From NCBI GenBank assembly GCA_028564705.1, contig JAPXFQ010001532.1, positions 434,001 through 498,000 on the forward strand: 64,000 nt of DNA, given 5' to 3'. The DNA comes from Apricaphanius iberus (taxonomy: Eukaryota; Chordata; Actinopteri; Cyprinodontiformes; Aphaniidae). Shown in pieces: positions 13,501 to 27,000 of this stretch. The translations under genes were made by a program, and so were the position numbers. Within the stretch, counting starts at the first letter, position 1; the number at the start of each line of letters is the position of its first letter. The notes under the pieces are model-generated. The model ran no database searches and was not told the DNA's origin. It was given only the letters and a program-made list of their open reading frames with translations.

Positions 13501-16500
13501 CCTTTGGGATCTGGTCTTCTCAGTGGAGGATGTTTCGGCGCACGCTGGAAATAAGTTCTCCATAACTTCATGAGAGCTTCTGCAGATGGCCAGGTACCTG
13601 CAGTGAGGGGAGCAGCTGCTGCTCGTGGAGATCTACAACCTCCAGCTCTGGGGCGGATGGGAGCAAACAACGCGACCAGGGAGGCAGTGGAGGTCAGAGA
13701 AGTGTTTATGGCCCACTTCAATGAGGAGGGAGCAGTGCCATGGCAGCCAGCGGAGTAATCGGATCCACACAGGACTGACCCACAACGGCTCTTTTAAGAG
13801 CCACCCAAAAATAACCTAAGAGCAAAACATTAAATATAACCTGTGTCTGTAATGAAAAATAGTGTGTCTCCTGTGGCTGTACCGATAGTGTGTCTACTTT
13901 TGAGCTGCTCACCTGTTTTTCTTCTGATTGCAGGAACTGTCTGCCAGACTATAAGGTTAATCTTTCAGCAACCCAGGCTTGTCAACATGAATGTGAAAAT
14001 TCATTAAAAAAAACTAAAACAGTTTTGCTTATGTTCATTCTTCTCTGATGTATTTCCCCCACTATTTTAATCTAGTAATTTCTCATAAAGGTAATTATAA
14101 TTACAGAAATCTCACTTTAAAACCAGACGGCATAATATTGAGGACCAAAGCACATAATCCATGTTTAGTAGAAAATATATTTAATATAAAAATTATTTGG
14201 TTAAAAAAAAAAATACAACAGGAACATAAAGGAACTTAGTTGGATGAAGTGCAGTGGAAGAGAGAGAGGGACACAGAAAGGAGTCTGATTCCTCCCCTGA
14301 AAAAAATGCCGCCGTCACTGAGTAAAACTACTCTGTAGGCTCCAATGGTTCCAAATTTAACAGAACATGGCTGTTTTCATACAACAACTTGGGCAGCGGG
14401 ACGATCCTGTCTGGCCTTCAGGGCTTCCAGCATTTCCCGCTCAAACTCTGATGGTTCGGTGGACAGCTGCGGCCTCCGCCTCGCCCTCTTCCTGACCGGG
14501 CCTTTAAAGAACACAGGGGAATGAGAACGTTGCTAGCTTTATGGTTTCTCCAAAAAGTTTTAATCCATTATAAATGTTTTGTAAAATTCAATATCAAACA
14601 TTCAAACACACCTGCAGGCCTAGTGACAGATGCAGGGCCAGGGCAGGCGGTGGATACAGCAGGACCAGGACGGGCAGAGGCAGCAACAGAAACAGGTGGG
14701 GCAGAGGAAGCAGCAGAAGAGAGAGAATCCGGTATCAGGCTCAATGTCAGCTGGTTCTGTCATAGGAGAGAGGAAAATTATTTCCCTACCACTATTTACT
14801 TTATGCAAAGCTACTGCTATAAACTGCTGTAGATAATGAAAATATTCTGGTTCAAACTACAAAAATAAAAAATCCACAGAAATTCTATAGATTTGTCCAT
14901 CCACTTATCCTAGGCTTTCTTTATGCTTTCAGTGTGAATGCTAATTGAAAAAAATATAATAACAGTACCAGAAACAAAATGCAAGTTAAGTTGTAGTATG
15001 TATATGCAGAAATGGCAGACATCTATGGCATAGAAATGGGCAGACAAACATAGTGGACTTCCTGTTAATTCTGCCGTTGTGTGTGGGCGTTTTCTGCTCA
15101 AAAGCACAAATCTTCTGGCTTTGAAAGCCCTGCTGCTGCTGCTTCTTCTGTCTCTGTGTGGTCGTACCCAACCGCCTGATCTTCCTTGAAGCTCATGTTT
15201 CTGGATGATGGTCATGGTGCGACAAAGAGCTCGAGGAAGGACGGTACGGACAGGTACTTCCACTTCTTCCCTGTCCCTGCTTCTGAACCGCTCGTCGTCC
15301 TCCTCTCTTTTTCCTTTCTGCTCTCCCTTGTGTATCTGTCCCTCAGACTCTTCCACCGTTTTTTTGCACACTTCCCCTGAATATAAAATGGCAAACTAAT
15401 AGGGGCTGGACATTTTGGAATCTTTTCATGGCTGTGTTTTGCTAGCTAACGAAATGGTTATTACGTTGAGAAAATATTTGATTACCAACTTACCCGACAT
15501 CCCGATCTCTTCAGCGATCTTCATCCAAGCAAGTTCCTTTACTTTTCTGTTTTTGTACATGTACGAAGACGGGTCGTACAGTTCCCGACGATTACAGACG
15601 GCTACGATTAACTTGTCTTCTATTGTTAAATTGTTTGGTTTTTCCTGCTCCCTCTACATTCAAAATACGTGTAGTGACATCACTACAATGATAGGCTCTG
15701 ATTGGTTAATGCACCGCTTCAGGGCCGTCAGCACCGTCAAAAGTTTAGCTATCTGAACTTCTGCGCTGCTGGCTTTATGAGCTTTGAAGCAGGAAAAGCT
15801 TGAAAAGTTGACGGAGCCAAAGCTCACAAAGAGCCGCAGAGACTGAGACGCTCCTCCAACGGCCTCAACCATAAACTTAACATGTAATCTACACGTTGCT
15901 GACGCTGACAAAGCCTGTGGTCTGAATGCACCATAATGGTGCAGAAAATAAATATTAGCAAGAACCACTACAACGCATCATGAAAAAAAACCAAACCAAC
16001 ATAGCAGTAAAACCACATTTACAGCTCCATCAGCTACTTGCCCATCCAGACGACAAGACAGACCCAGATAAAAAGGGCAACGAAATGTACTAAATACCTT
16101 GCAGATAACTTGAAAAATGGGAAAGGGTTACACTGCAAAAAAAAAAGAACATCAGACAGAATGTGAAAAAGATTTACATTTCTAAATTGAGGATTGGGAG
16201 AATGGCATGTGGTCAGATGAGAACACAATGCCAAGGACACAAAGGAATGAGTACATAAAAAGCATTTCAAGGTTCTAGAGTGACCTAGGCAGTCTACAGA
16301 AATCAATCCAATAGAGAATCTGTGATGGGATTTGAAAGTCAGTGTTGTCCAGTCACAACCCTAAGAAGATCTGCATGGAAGTGAGAAAAGACCTACAGGA
16401 AACTGTTTTTTTAGCTGGATTACAGTTTTCTTTTGTGGTCTTCGTCAGAGTGCTTATGTGTCTGGACAAACGAATTAGAGTTTGGGCTGGTGTGAATGCA

Positions 16501-19141
16501 CCCTAGAACTCTGAACAAATGAGGACAGTGTTGGTAAAAGGGGTTCTGGGTTCTCTTGTTACTGTACCTCCTCCTGCCTGAGCTTTAGGACTAACTTCTG
16601 TAGGCCAGAGACCTTGGAGCGTCTAAAGAGCCACATGGGTCTGAGGAGCTGCAGGTAGCAGACCCCTGGGTTGGCATGATGCTATAAAGGTCTGCCAAGT
16701 TTAAAGAGTGATCAATAACACAAATGGAAAGATGCCGGAAGTTTCTCAATAACTTTAACACAGCAACTGTTTGATTAAAGTAATCCTGATGGAGATTTGT
16801 CTTTTCATCATTGGGAAGTGCATACAATTCAACATGCTGCTTTTCAATGAATTTTATTTTTTATTTAAAAAATCATGGTGGAAGACTCAAAAATAATGTA
16901 TCATAGTTTCCTCCTTTTACATAACCTGACATTTAAGTTAAGGTGGTAGCTCTTTATGAAACCACTGGTGTCTGTCAGAGCTATCTTGCTAAGCTCAGCT
17001 CATCAGTTGTGGTGAGCATGTGGCTAACAGACCTATCTGCCATCTGTGGCTGAGCTACAGGAAATCTAACCAGTGAGCAGTAGATTTTAGTGCAACAGAG
17101 ACATGTTGACCTGATTTGGACTGGAGAAAATGATACGTCTATTTGTAACTTTGATTTAGACACAGTTATTCTAAGCTTGGACCAAGCAAATCTGACAGAT
17201 GTAAAATGCTTTTAAGTAGAGCTATGGAGTTAGAAATGAGTAAGGAACACAAATAAATCTCTAAATAATAACTTACATTAACTGAAGGTCAAGCTGCGTT
17301 TACATGGACACAAGTAATCAGATTAAAAGTCTGATCAGAATAAAAATGCTTCATATAAACATGCCATTGGGATTACTCTGACCCAATTACACTCATTCGG
17401 ATTGTATTGTGCAACTGTCCTAACTGTACCGTTACACCCTAACATACACAAAACTGTATCCTGTTTGGGTTTTGACATAACCTGTGTTTCCAGTCTTGCC
17501 TCCTTCTGTGCTTTACTCCAACACTCCTAAAACATCCCAGTCACCTCTATTTGTCATGCATTTCATATTCGGTTTATTTATCTTACAGATTGTAAATTTT
17601 TCATCCAGATTTACAAGGATTCAAGCATTCCCAAAAGCCCACAGACTACCAAAGAACTACAGTCTGTCATGCTTTACGTCTATAATGATGACAAGAAGCT
17701 GATGGTATCCTGCAAAAATAACAAGGATGTCTATCCAGAGCCCATGGTGAGTTTAAGCGGAGGTCCTCATTTAGCAACAATTTTAGGCCACAAAATGTGG
17801 TATTTACCATCTCTTACCTGTGTGTACAAATGTTTATAAATACAAGGTGATATGGCAGGATTCCATATAGATAGAGATGAGGATAAGGATGATTCAGTCT
17901 GGAGTTTTAACATATTACTAGGACCTGGACAGAAACCCACCAAAACGGATCCCCTCAACACCTTGGCTGCGACCTTGGCGGAGTCCCACTCTCACTTGAA
18001 AGGAGCCCAACTTACTGCCGGCAATGCAAACCAAACTCTTGACACCGGTCATACAGGGACCTAACAGCCCTTATCAAAGGGCCCGGTACCCTATACCCCT
18101 GGAGTACCCCCCACAGGATTCCCTGAGTGACACGATCGAACGCCTTCTCCAAGTCCGTAAAACACATGTAGACCGGTTGGGCGAACTCCCACGAACCCTC
18201 CAGGACCCTGCTGAGGGTGTAAAGCTGGTCCAGTGTTCCACAGCCTGTAGGAAAACCGCATTGTTCCTCCTGAATCCAAGGTTCGACTATCCATCGGAAC
18301 CTCCTCTCCAGAACCCCTGAATAGACCTTACCGGGGAGGCTCAGCAGTGTGATCCCCCTGTAGTTGGAACACACTCTGTGGTCCCCCTTTTTAAAGAGGG
18401 GGACCACCACCCCAGTCTGCCAATCCAAGGGAACTGCCCCCGATACCCACGCAATATTGCAGAGCCGCGTTAACCAACACAGCCCTACAACATCAAGAGC
18501 CTTAAGGAACTCCGGGCGAATCTCATCCACCCCTGCAGCCTTGCCACCAAAGAGCTTTTTAACAACCTCAGTGACCTCAGCACCAGAGACTGTCGTCACC
18601 TGTTTCAAAATCGGACTTCTGATTTATGAACATTATAAATGTAATTCATGGCATTGAATGAATAAATATAATATAAATAAGGGCCTTGATGTTTTCAGTG
18701 ATCAGACATGACTTGTCTGTCTTACATGTACCAATGTGAAAGTGGTGAGGGGAAGATACTGGACCAGTTTAAAAGCTGATTGTATCACTGGTCAAGAATA
18801 ATGGGATGATGATCTGAAAGATGAAAAGCAGCTTCACTTTAACTTGTCTGTTATTTAGCTGCATAGCAGAAATGGAACCTAACCAGTTTTCCCGCTTCTG
18901 TCTCTCCCAGGAGCCTAAAAGCCTGGAGAAGATTCCTGATACAGAACACAAGGCTTTGTTCCGCTGGAAAAGGAGCCTCACTCACTCTAACAACTACAAG
19001 TTTGAGTCCACCATGTACAAGAATCACTTCCTGGCATTTGAGCCAATACAGGACCTGCCCGGCCACTACAGATTGATTCTGCGCCCTGAACCCCAGGATG
19101 AAGTGGACGAGTCAGCGAAAATGCATGTTTTGTACTGCTAA
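10569..19141 (+). CDS. il18: Interleukin-18 (IL-1 family cytokine), five coding exons
   Basis: Coding exons: 10569-10635, 10746-10784, 10881-11027, 17589-17746 and 18911-19141, all with GT-AG borders and compatible phases, giving 213 residues and stop TAA. The IL-18 match is clear by eye. Exon 1 ends in FYFK, like the human LYF. Exon 4 starts FFIQIYKDS, like human FIISMYKDS. Exon 5 has ALFRWKRSLTHSNNYKFES and YKNHFLAFE, like the human FQRS ... MQFESSSYEGYFLACE core. The product is a secreted beta-trefoil cytokine made without a signal peptide and matured by proteolysis; Asp40 in CSDAF aligns with the human caspase-1 site (LESD/YF). The ATG at 10569 is the first in an exon opening at 10554 after a TCTTCTGCAG acceptor; a 5' non-coding exon is likely upstream. 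Introns 3 and 4 hold transposons. Next to sdhd and timm8b, as in mammals. Confidence 0.93.
11805..11893 (+). repeat. LINE/SINE-type 3' tail with (GATT)n
   Basis: A short sequence, AAAGCACTTTGAGAAGC followed by AAGCACTTTACAAATAAAG, runs into about four GATT units. This is the 3' end pattern of fish retroposons that prime on short tandem repeats. No coding part is attached. It lies in il18 intron 3. Confidence 0.5.
12296..12329. repeat. 34-bp perfect palindrome
   Basis: The sequence reads the same on both strands from AAAGTGATCCC through TTTATTAATAAA to GGGATCACTTT. It sits at the start of the Harbinger transposase region, just before the first transposase exon. Confidence 0.95.
12330..13757 (+). 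pseudogene. Harbinger transposase (HARBI1-like, DDE_Tnp_4 nuclease), broken
   Basis: The first exon (about 12330-12461) encodes FRLSRAQFDDLLGRIG and RLSICLR before a GTAAGT donor, with an in-frame TAG at about 12432. The next exon opens after TTGCAG at 12906 and runs SYRSIASSFRVGISTVS, then NFPLFYGAIDGKHV (first catalytic Asp, about 13120). After frameshifts around a C-run (13143-13152) and a T-run (13167-13174) come HVFVADEAFPLR (second Asp, about 13380), RARLLVEDAFGIW (Glu, about 13495) and the C-terminus REVFMAHFNEEGAVPWQP ending at 13757. All three catalytic residues are still readable, but not in one frame. The parent enzyme cuts and pastes DNA together with the MADF partner. Confidence 0.85.
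14377..15659 (-). pseudogene. Harbinger MADF/Myb-like DNA-binding protein
   Basis: Minus-strand exons: about 15650-15494 (EDKLIVAVCNRRELYDPSSY and ELAWMKIAEEIGMSG, donor GTAAG), about 15387-15130 (KCAKKRWKSLRDRYTRESRK, in phase across the intron), a Ser/Ala/Pro-rich linker near 14760-14600, and the C-terminal exon about 14512-14377 with FEREMLEALKARQD and stop TGA. These are the MADF domain and the short acidic C-terminal motif of the second Harbinger protein, which carries transposase into the nucleus and to DNA. No clean start codon is seen: the ATG at 15659 is followed at once by an in-frame TAG. The rest is well preserved. Confidence 0.75.
15927..17588. other. il18 intron 3, remaining part
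   Basis: No gene is visible. At 17290-17410 there is a segment with TGCGTTTACATGGACAC and repeated GTAATCAGATT / GATTACTC words, typical of fish MITEs but without a matched end. The rest is unremarkable AT-rich intron. Confidence 0.3.
17930..18612 (-). mobile_element. LINE reverse transcriptase fragment
   Basis: The minus-strand frame 18608-18012 encodes RT fingers and palm: FGGKAAGVDEIRPEFLKAL, VVPLFKKGDHRVCSNYRGIT, a QCGFPTGCGTLDQLYTL block and FTDLEKAFDRV with the first catalytic Asp. The palm box with YADD is not reached. It sits in il18 intron 4. I do not assign the clade; an RTE/L1-like LINE is possible. Confidence 0.85.
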
Positions 19142-21002
19142 TGATCTAAAACTATTTCTTTTTTGCAAATAGCAACACTCTTAAGCATGCCAGTCTGAGC
19201 ATCTTCCTTCTTTGTAGTTTATATATTGTCCAACCTGAAACATCTCAGAAAAAGTGGCCATTTTATTATCCCGATTATCACACACATCTGTGATGTGCAT
19301 CTCTTATTTCATTACAGTTCAGAGTAGTTTACTGAAAGTTCATTTGATCAGCTATGATGGGCTACACTGGAACATTTTCAAGTTTATTGAAGTATACTTT
19401 AGGGTTACTTTAATCTTTGATGTTTTTTCATCCTAAATCTGAATTTAATCAATTTTTCTAACTTTTTTATTCTTAAAGAAATGTAAAAGTGACATCACTT
19501 TGAAGTATTGATGCTCATTGGTGTTAAAAGTTACATTTTCATAAGCAGTAATTTGATGAATTGATCTAATGGATTTTTCACCCAGTTTTATTTTTTTGTT
19601 CAGTGCTGCTGAGCTTAGCGTGAAGGATAGGTCGTCTGCTGCTGTAGCCAGTCTGCTTTAAGGTTGGATGTGCTATGCACTCAGTAATTTTGAAGCCAGC
19701 CTGCTCTTCTGGCATCAACAGGGCAGCTCACTGGATATTATTTTAAATCATCAATTTTCTGTAAACCTTTGTGCAGCAGATGAGTGAAAATCTCAGCAGG
19801 TTCTGAAATACAACTTGCAGCCCTCCTGGAACCAATGATCGTGTCACATTAAACAGGTTTTCTTCTCATGTAGTCAACCCAATGCAACAGGTTACTGTGG
19901 TGTGATTGACTGAGTTCAGCAAATAAGCAAATTGTGTACCTAATAAAGTGGACAGCTAGTGTATTTGTTTGGGTTATGAAAAAAGGAAACTATGAGAAAC
20001 GTGCTGTACAGATGGTGGCCATATTTTTCAGTTCTGACTCACTGAAAGTGAAATATGTTTGGGAGCCATTTATTGTTTTACTTATGCAAGTTATGAACAT
20101 TGCTTTGTCATCAGTAAAATTACATACTTTCCTGGCTTCCCATTAGTAATATGTACAGTTTATTAGAGTCATTCCCAGTTTTAACCATTAATATCCTGAC
20201 TTTTTATTTCATAAATTAAATCATGTAAGTATATTTTACTCCCCATCAGGTTTTATATGCATTATATTTGATCATTTTACTCAGAAAAATAATAAACAGA
20301 CCAAAATCAAATGTGTACAGTTTGTTTTACTGCTGAAGTTTCGTGTAGACAGAGAAAAGGCAGAGTTCGTTCAGTTTCCTTCCTCCTGCAGCGGAGGAAC
20401 AAAAGCTGGTGGGCGGTGAACTTTCAGCTGGATGCAGGGACAGGAAGTCAGCATGGAAATAAACCCAAATACTGTACAGTAAGATCTGCTTCAGTACTGA
20501 ACTACAGTATAATGTGGAGAAAATTGTTGCTGCATGGCTTCAGGTCAGAAGGTTCCTCAGAGCAAGAGAAATGATCAGGATGAAAACATCTACATCCCAA
20601 ATTCAGGATGCAACCTTAGACTGCCACCAATGCTGTACACAGGACCAGTTATAATGTGAATGAATCAGAAAGGAGCTTTAGAGTGGATTATGGAGAAACT
20701 TCCTCTAAAACTGCAGAGCAGCTGAGCTGAATCAGAAAAAGAAGTAAAACATAAAAGGAAGATGTTAAGCAGCTGTATTATGTAAGACAGATGGTAATCA
20801 TGGCGCGTTCAGCTCAATTAGCAGAAAGACCAAAACTGATCGGTGTTCATTAGCCAAACTCATTACATCCAAAGCAACTTCAAAATGATTGAACAATTTA
20901 CAAAGAACATGCTGAATTATTCTTATTATTTTGTACAATCAGCTGGGATGAGTTTGTCCCAGAGCGTTGGTTCCTCCTGAGCTTGCCAGTCCACAGTTCC
21001 TT
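19142..21002. other. Convergent 3' regions of il18 and sdhd
   Basis: il18 (plus) and sdhd (minus) end towards each other 1.86 kb apart, so both 3' UTRs lie here. About 19600-19965 resembles a common vertebrate repeat ending GTACCTAATAAAGTGG, with CTGGCATCAACAGGGCA, CTCACTGGATATT and TTCTGAAATAC in the expected order. AATAAA words occur at about 19940 (in the repeat) and 20290, but neither can be assigned as the polyadenylation signal from sequence alone. Confidence 0.45.
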
Positions 21003-24000
21003 TCATTTGCTCCAGAGCAGAGCCACAGCTTTGCAGATTCCCACGTCGTTGTAGTTAAAGTAGCAGAGGCCGGCGAAGGTGACAGTGGAGAGCAGGAAGA
21101 GGCCTGCGTTGGCCAGTTTCACCTTGGCGTCGCCGTGGACGTAGTCTGTTAACACCTGGCCGATTCCCCTGCAAGGCAAAGATAAGGTCAGAGGTCAGAC
21201 AGGACCCGTCTGTGGAACTCCAGTCAGCTGTTCCTGCAATGCTCAGATTCAATAAAGTGTTACAAACTGGGACACCAATAAGAGCAGAAACACAAACAAG
21301 AGAAGATCCAGAGAACACTGACCCTCCACAGCAGAGTGTGGGCCACAGCAAGATCAGCAATGTCCTTCAATAGAAAGGTTAAACTAAAGCATCAGATTGT
21401 AACATCAATGAATGGATATTAAAACGTAATTGTACATTTTATTTTTATTTATTTTGAATTTTCAAATATAATTAACCTTTTTTCTAAATTAAAAACTAAA
21501 TACGTTTTTATTCCTTTAAATGTATTTGATTTAAATATTTTAGCAACATTCTTTAAATTTTTTTTACAACAAAATAGAATTTTTATTGTAAAAAAAATAT
21601 ATATATTATTTAATTACAAAGAAACTTGCCAAGTTACTACACAGAAATTAATATAGTAATTGTTTTTAATGATCTACAATTAAACAAAATAAATTTAAAT
21701 GGAGCAATATTCACATATCGGCATGTATGGGGGGCCCACAAGGGTTTGGGGGAGCCCAAAGCAAACGCTTAGTTTGCCTACACCTTAAAGGTCCAGTTGT
21801 GGCAGAAAGTATTGCTAAAACTATCTTTAAGAAGCCATTAAAATATTAATAAAGATCTGTCTGAACAAGTAGTTAAAACTAAATGACATGATTTAGGACT
21901 ATTCAAACAAACACTGATTTGACTAATAAAATAGTATTTAAGTGCACATAAACAGCTTAATGGATCTGCCCATAAATGGCTGTGGGAGGCTGGTTTTGGC
22001 CTGCTTTGCAACACAGAAATACAGACAACACAAATGTTTCTCCCAATCTTAACTACATACTTCCCTTAGATTTGAATAGGACGGAGGAATTCAACCCAAA
22101 TTCTTTACATTTCTGATGATTTATTTAAAAACATCAAGATTCTGAAAAGTTAAGACTGGTGTTGGTATCAGGATGTGGAGAGTTTCTCAGCAATGGAGAC
22201 AAAATATCAATGCAGGGGTGATAGTAAGAAAAAAATCCTGAGCATAGACTGTAAAAAAGAATAGACAGCGCCTCCTCAATCCTCCCCGTTTACCAGAATG
22301 ACTTTCATGGGGGAATTCATGGCGGATTCACAGACTCCTCCTCCCCAGCTCTGACGAAGCATGTTCCTAATAAGGGCATAGGGGCGGGATCTTCACTGTA
22401 GACTCTGCCCTCACGGGGCGTGTACGGGCGTGTAGTTCAGTCGTAATCACGCCCATTCTGCTCCCGCATCTTTAGCTCTGATGCTAAACTTGGCTCGGCC
22501 CCCTCATTAACTATGCAAGATTTCAAAAAATTGCCTATGTTTTTTATGAGCCCAGCGTTATCTCAGGAGGAATATGTAGCCATAAAAAGTTTAAAACAAT
22601 GGGGCACCAGGCATTAAAATTGTTTTTAACGTGTCTAAAGTCCAATGCTTTTCAATGGGGGCCTAGCGGCCAAATGGAGGTACTACAGCAATGGAGGAGC
22701 AATGGCGGCCTCCATGGTATGCGGTCACAAAGCAGAGCAGCCAGCAGCCATAGATCCTGAGCCTGAACTTTTTTTTCCCTGGGAAGCCCCTAAGCCAAGA
22801 TATATAGCCTGATCAACTTTAAGCGATATCCAGGGGTGTGCTCCTCTGGGAGAACATTTTGATAAATAGTCCATTAAAAATAAACTATTCTGATGACTTT
22901 TGTGGATATAAATGGCGATTATTCAGACATGAGATGAACAAACCCAATAAAAAACCTATATTACAGAAGCAGATATGTGTAGAGCAGCAGGACCTGGTAG
23001 GCCTGTTCAGGAATACATCCCTGCTTTTAACTAGTCACTTACCTGCACAGGTATTGCTTGTATAACAAACTGATATTATGGATACTACAGCCATACCAAG
23101 ACAGTAGGTGGCAATTATAATATTCAAAAGTAACTAGGGATTGATTATTAGCCTACTCATTGACTAAAGGGCATGAACAAGCAGACATTCATTTTTCTGA
23201 AAAATATGCACCATTTATTCTAAATTGTTATCACGTATTTGTTATTTAGAGAATATTTATTTTGAAAACATGAGGTTTGCGTATTTTAAAATCCTCTGTG
23301 TTATATTGTTTTGATACAGTTCTGATACAGATGGCACGAACCACAATCAGCATGTTTTTTGTCCAAGACTGGATAAAAAATGTAAAAAAGAAACGTGTAA
23401 GCGGTCATATTCAGTTTTTCGCCAGAGATCAGACACCACTGAATTACTAAAGTTGTCACAGGACAACTTAACTTGTACAACAGCGACAATATTTCCATAA
23501 ACACATAAATATCAGGACAATGATCAATGAGGACTTACCCAGCTTTGCAGTCACTATAAGGATTATGCAATTCTCCTTTGCAATTCCCCACAGCTTATAC
23601 CAATCACGCCGTTTCTGCTCGTCTGACCTCAGCTTTTAGCACAAACATGACTTTCTGTTTCGCAGAGATCGGCCCAACTTCCCTTTAATCAACATAATCT
23701 TAGGCCTCCAGTCTTTTGAAAGCCGTAAACGTTTTATGTGAGAAAGATCTGCTTAGGCATTGTGATAAATGTGCCCGGCGGATTTGTGGCCATGACGTTG
23801 GTGAATCAAAGTAACGTCTTTCACATATCTAAAAGGCGCTTTGAATAACTTCTATTTATTGCGATATTAAGTTTCTCTCTAAAGCTCTCACAGTTTTCAA
23901 ATGTTTAAGTGTTTATATATATCGGAGATTTTGCCTGCTAACCGTGCAGGAAGTGCTCTATAGCAGCTCTAAGTTTGGTTTGCTTTCTGCGGCCCAACCA

Positions 24001-27000
24001 CGCTTGACTGTATGAACATTAATAGGATAGAATATAGGACAGTTTCTACAAACAGTTGTGAAATGAGGGCCCTGAATTTGATAACTGGCTAATTTATTTT
24101 TTCTAGAGGCAGAGTGACAGTGTTATCAGCTGTGCTGTGTTCTCCACTAGGTGGCGTACTAGGACGATGTCTGAGGTAGCAGGTTTTAAAGCTAATAAAG
24201 CCTCCTTTGTTCTGACTTCCAAACAGAACCAACTTCATCGTTCTGGTTCTGTTTCCTCTGCTTACATGTCGTTTTTACCAGCAGGACAAACACACTAAAG
24301 CCCAGTTTATGCTTCTCCGACTCCGATGCAAACGTATTGACAGAGATGTTTTTCCTTTATGGTTCTCCGCTTTTCCTCTCAACTCTCCATTGTTTTTTCA
24401 GTGTTGCTCGACCAGGACAGCAGGGGGTGCTAACTTTTCATGGCGTCTCTGCCTACTATTATAGCATAGTTTCAGTTTTTACCTAGGCTTGTGAACGCAT
24501 TTCTTCCTCAAGGAGCAATGGACGACAGAAAGTAAGTTTTGATTAAGTTGTAAAGATTTCTACTAGAGGTGTAGCTCATAGAATCCTCTAGAAACATGGA
24601 AACAAAACATAGCAGCTGTTTTTTGTTGTTTTCTTACACCTCCTTGTGTTCAAAATCACCAAAAGAACAGATTAGATAAGTCATTCTTTCAATATAAAGC
24701 ATGTAGTGGCCAAACGCTGCATTACCTACTGATTACAGCGACTATAGAGCCCCGTTCTGTTGAAGCGATCTGTGGCTGTTGCTGAAACTAACCTATCAGA
24801 TGCATTCGCTCTCTGTTGACGGAGATGGATAGTTAAAAATTGGACCTCCTGGCGTCCTTGCGTAGGTGTCCACTCCTTTCCACCCTTTGCTTCAACTTAA
24901 TCAGAATAATCTGGAAGCCATTTCTGTCAGTATGAAAATCTTTGCTCCTCATAGTCCCACTAAAACCTGGGCTGTTGTGTGGTGTAGTGGTTAAGGCAGG
25001 TGCCCAATGTCCAGAGGCCTCAGCCCTCAAAGCAACCGTCCCGGGTTCAATTCCTGCCTCTGGACATTTGCCAGACGTCTCTCCCTACTTCCTCTTTCTG
25101 TGACATTTATTGAACTCAAAGGCCACTGTGGCCAAACAACGTAAAAAAACAAAAAAACTGGAGTCGTCAGAGAAGCTTACTGTCTTATTGATCTATCAGG
25201 CTGACATTCTTTGCCAACATTCCTTTAAAATCCTATTAGGAAGAAGGAAAGTTTTCCGGTTTCTCATGCTCCAGTCTGAGTGGATGCCATAACCACAGTG
25301 TTGGTATTCAGCAGCTCTGGGGCCCAACAGACCCCACAAGTGCTGCTTAACAAGAGCAGCTAATGTTGCTCTGCCTGAGCTCAGGATGTTGGAAACAGAG
25401 AACACGGACTGACATGAGGCTCTGAGCTGCAGACTAAACTGGATGGTCATGTGACCAGGATCTGTCCTCACATTGCAGCGTGCCAACGTTTCTCAGTCAT
25501 CCAGGACACAGCAGGCTTGGGAGTTTTAAGAGGAAAGGTTCCATCTTCCTAACACCGACGGTGCAGCTTTGACTCGTCTCTCCAGCCACTTTCAGTAAAA
25601 GCTGAAACCAGCATCTCACATCTGGATATGATCAGGGACTCATTAGTGCCAGCAGCTCATATGAGGCAGATAGTGGCCTTGTTACTGACCTCTGTTAATT
25701 CAACCCGTTACATTCAGATCTGGTCTTCTAATACTTCCTCATATAAAACGTGAATCAACAATTACATAACTGAACTTTCATAAACAGAGACTTCTGAACC
25801 AATAACCTCAGACTAGGAGGAATCAGTGTGCCGGCCCAATCAGCTCTCTTCTTCAGACAGGAAGTGAAAGTGTCAGCCTGCCTCGCAGGGTAAACTGTGT
25901 TCAACACAACAGATCAGCAAACAAGATAGATATCAGTGCAAAATTATCTGTTTCACAACTCACATTTGTGGTTATTAATATGAATTCTATTTAATATCGT
26001 AAATGCTGAGATTTTCCGGGAGGAGACTGAGCTCCTTTCCTTCCAGCTCTGAACTTTTTTACTAAGAACACATAGAAGAGAATAATTGTTCTGCAGAGTT
26101 ATTTTCAATAAGATCATCTAAGACCACAATAATCTTTATATGATTTATCAAGTGGAAAACGCTCTATTCTGATCTCTTTATAATCCATTGTGAAAAGAAT
26201 CATGTGAAACTATTTGGTGCCAAGTTTACCAGAGCAAAGCTGGAGTGGGCCGGTCTTACCAGTGTCCATGCAGGGTGAGAGCAGCAGCCAGGGAGTAGTC
26301 GACGAGCGGCCCAGGGCTGAAGTAGGCTGCAGGGCCCAGGGCCAGCAGGGCGATGCTCAGCACTCGCTCTGCTGTCCAGTGAAGGGAGGCGGCTTTGGAG
26401 TCGGCTGCAGAGACAGACAAAGGTTAGCCAGGTGTGCCGGAAGCAGCTTCCAGGTGTGCTGACCACTCCTTTTCAGGTCGCACAGACTGCTGCTTGGTCA
26501 CGTAGTGGATCAGTACTATAAGTGACCAATATTTATTTGTATTTGTGGGGAAGGGGCGTGGTCATGTGACAGTAATGGCGACGTAGCGTAGCACTGTGGG
26601 GTTCTGAAGCATAATTCATCTGGTTCTTACACGCCATCAAGTGGACATACGTAGGGATGCAACGAGAGCTCAGTATTCACACCGATACCGAGTATCAGTT
26701 GTTGGTATCAGTTTACTTTAACAAGTACGATTACATTAGAACCCATACAGTACTGTGTCTGTGCATGCCTAATATGTAATAGAAAAATATTGATTATCAG
26801 CTATAACAGCAGAAAAATATCGACCAAAATGTTCATCAGTGATTTTCTATTTTTAACAATTCAGTAGTTTTTACAATAAAATCTTGTCTCAGTTGGAATA
26901 AGATGATAAATAACGGAAACATTAAACATGTAGTGGTGATCGTGGCTCAGGTGGTGGGAGTTCATCGTCTAACTGATGAGTTGTCGGTTCAAAGCCCCAC

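Larger units (their letters stand above)
12194..15926. mobile_element. PIF/Harbinger transposon with both genes, degenerate
   Basis: A 3.7-kb element inside il18 intron 3. The ends share an inverted CTTTGTCAGCGTCA block (about 12209-12223 and 15900-15913 reversed); the outermost bases are less certain, so limits are approximate. It carries a transposase gene on the plus strand and a MADF/Myb-like gene on the minus strand, convergent, as in autonomous Harbingers. Both are described separately. Frame damage in the transposase makes it non-autonomous today. Confidence 0.75.

Noticed and set aside
15130..15400. Plus-strand Ser/Leu-rich frames
   Set aside because: They are the antisense of the MADF exon, whose splice sites and domain fit the minus strand.
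24290..24380. Solo end of the Harbinger-like family (GTTTATGCTT word)
   Set aside because: About a dozen matching bases and no opposite end or TTA duplication.
24973..25060. tRNA gene
   Set aside because: A and B boxes are present but the cloverleaf arms do not pair, and the element continues into a SINE body with an A-rich end.
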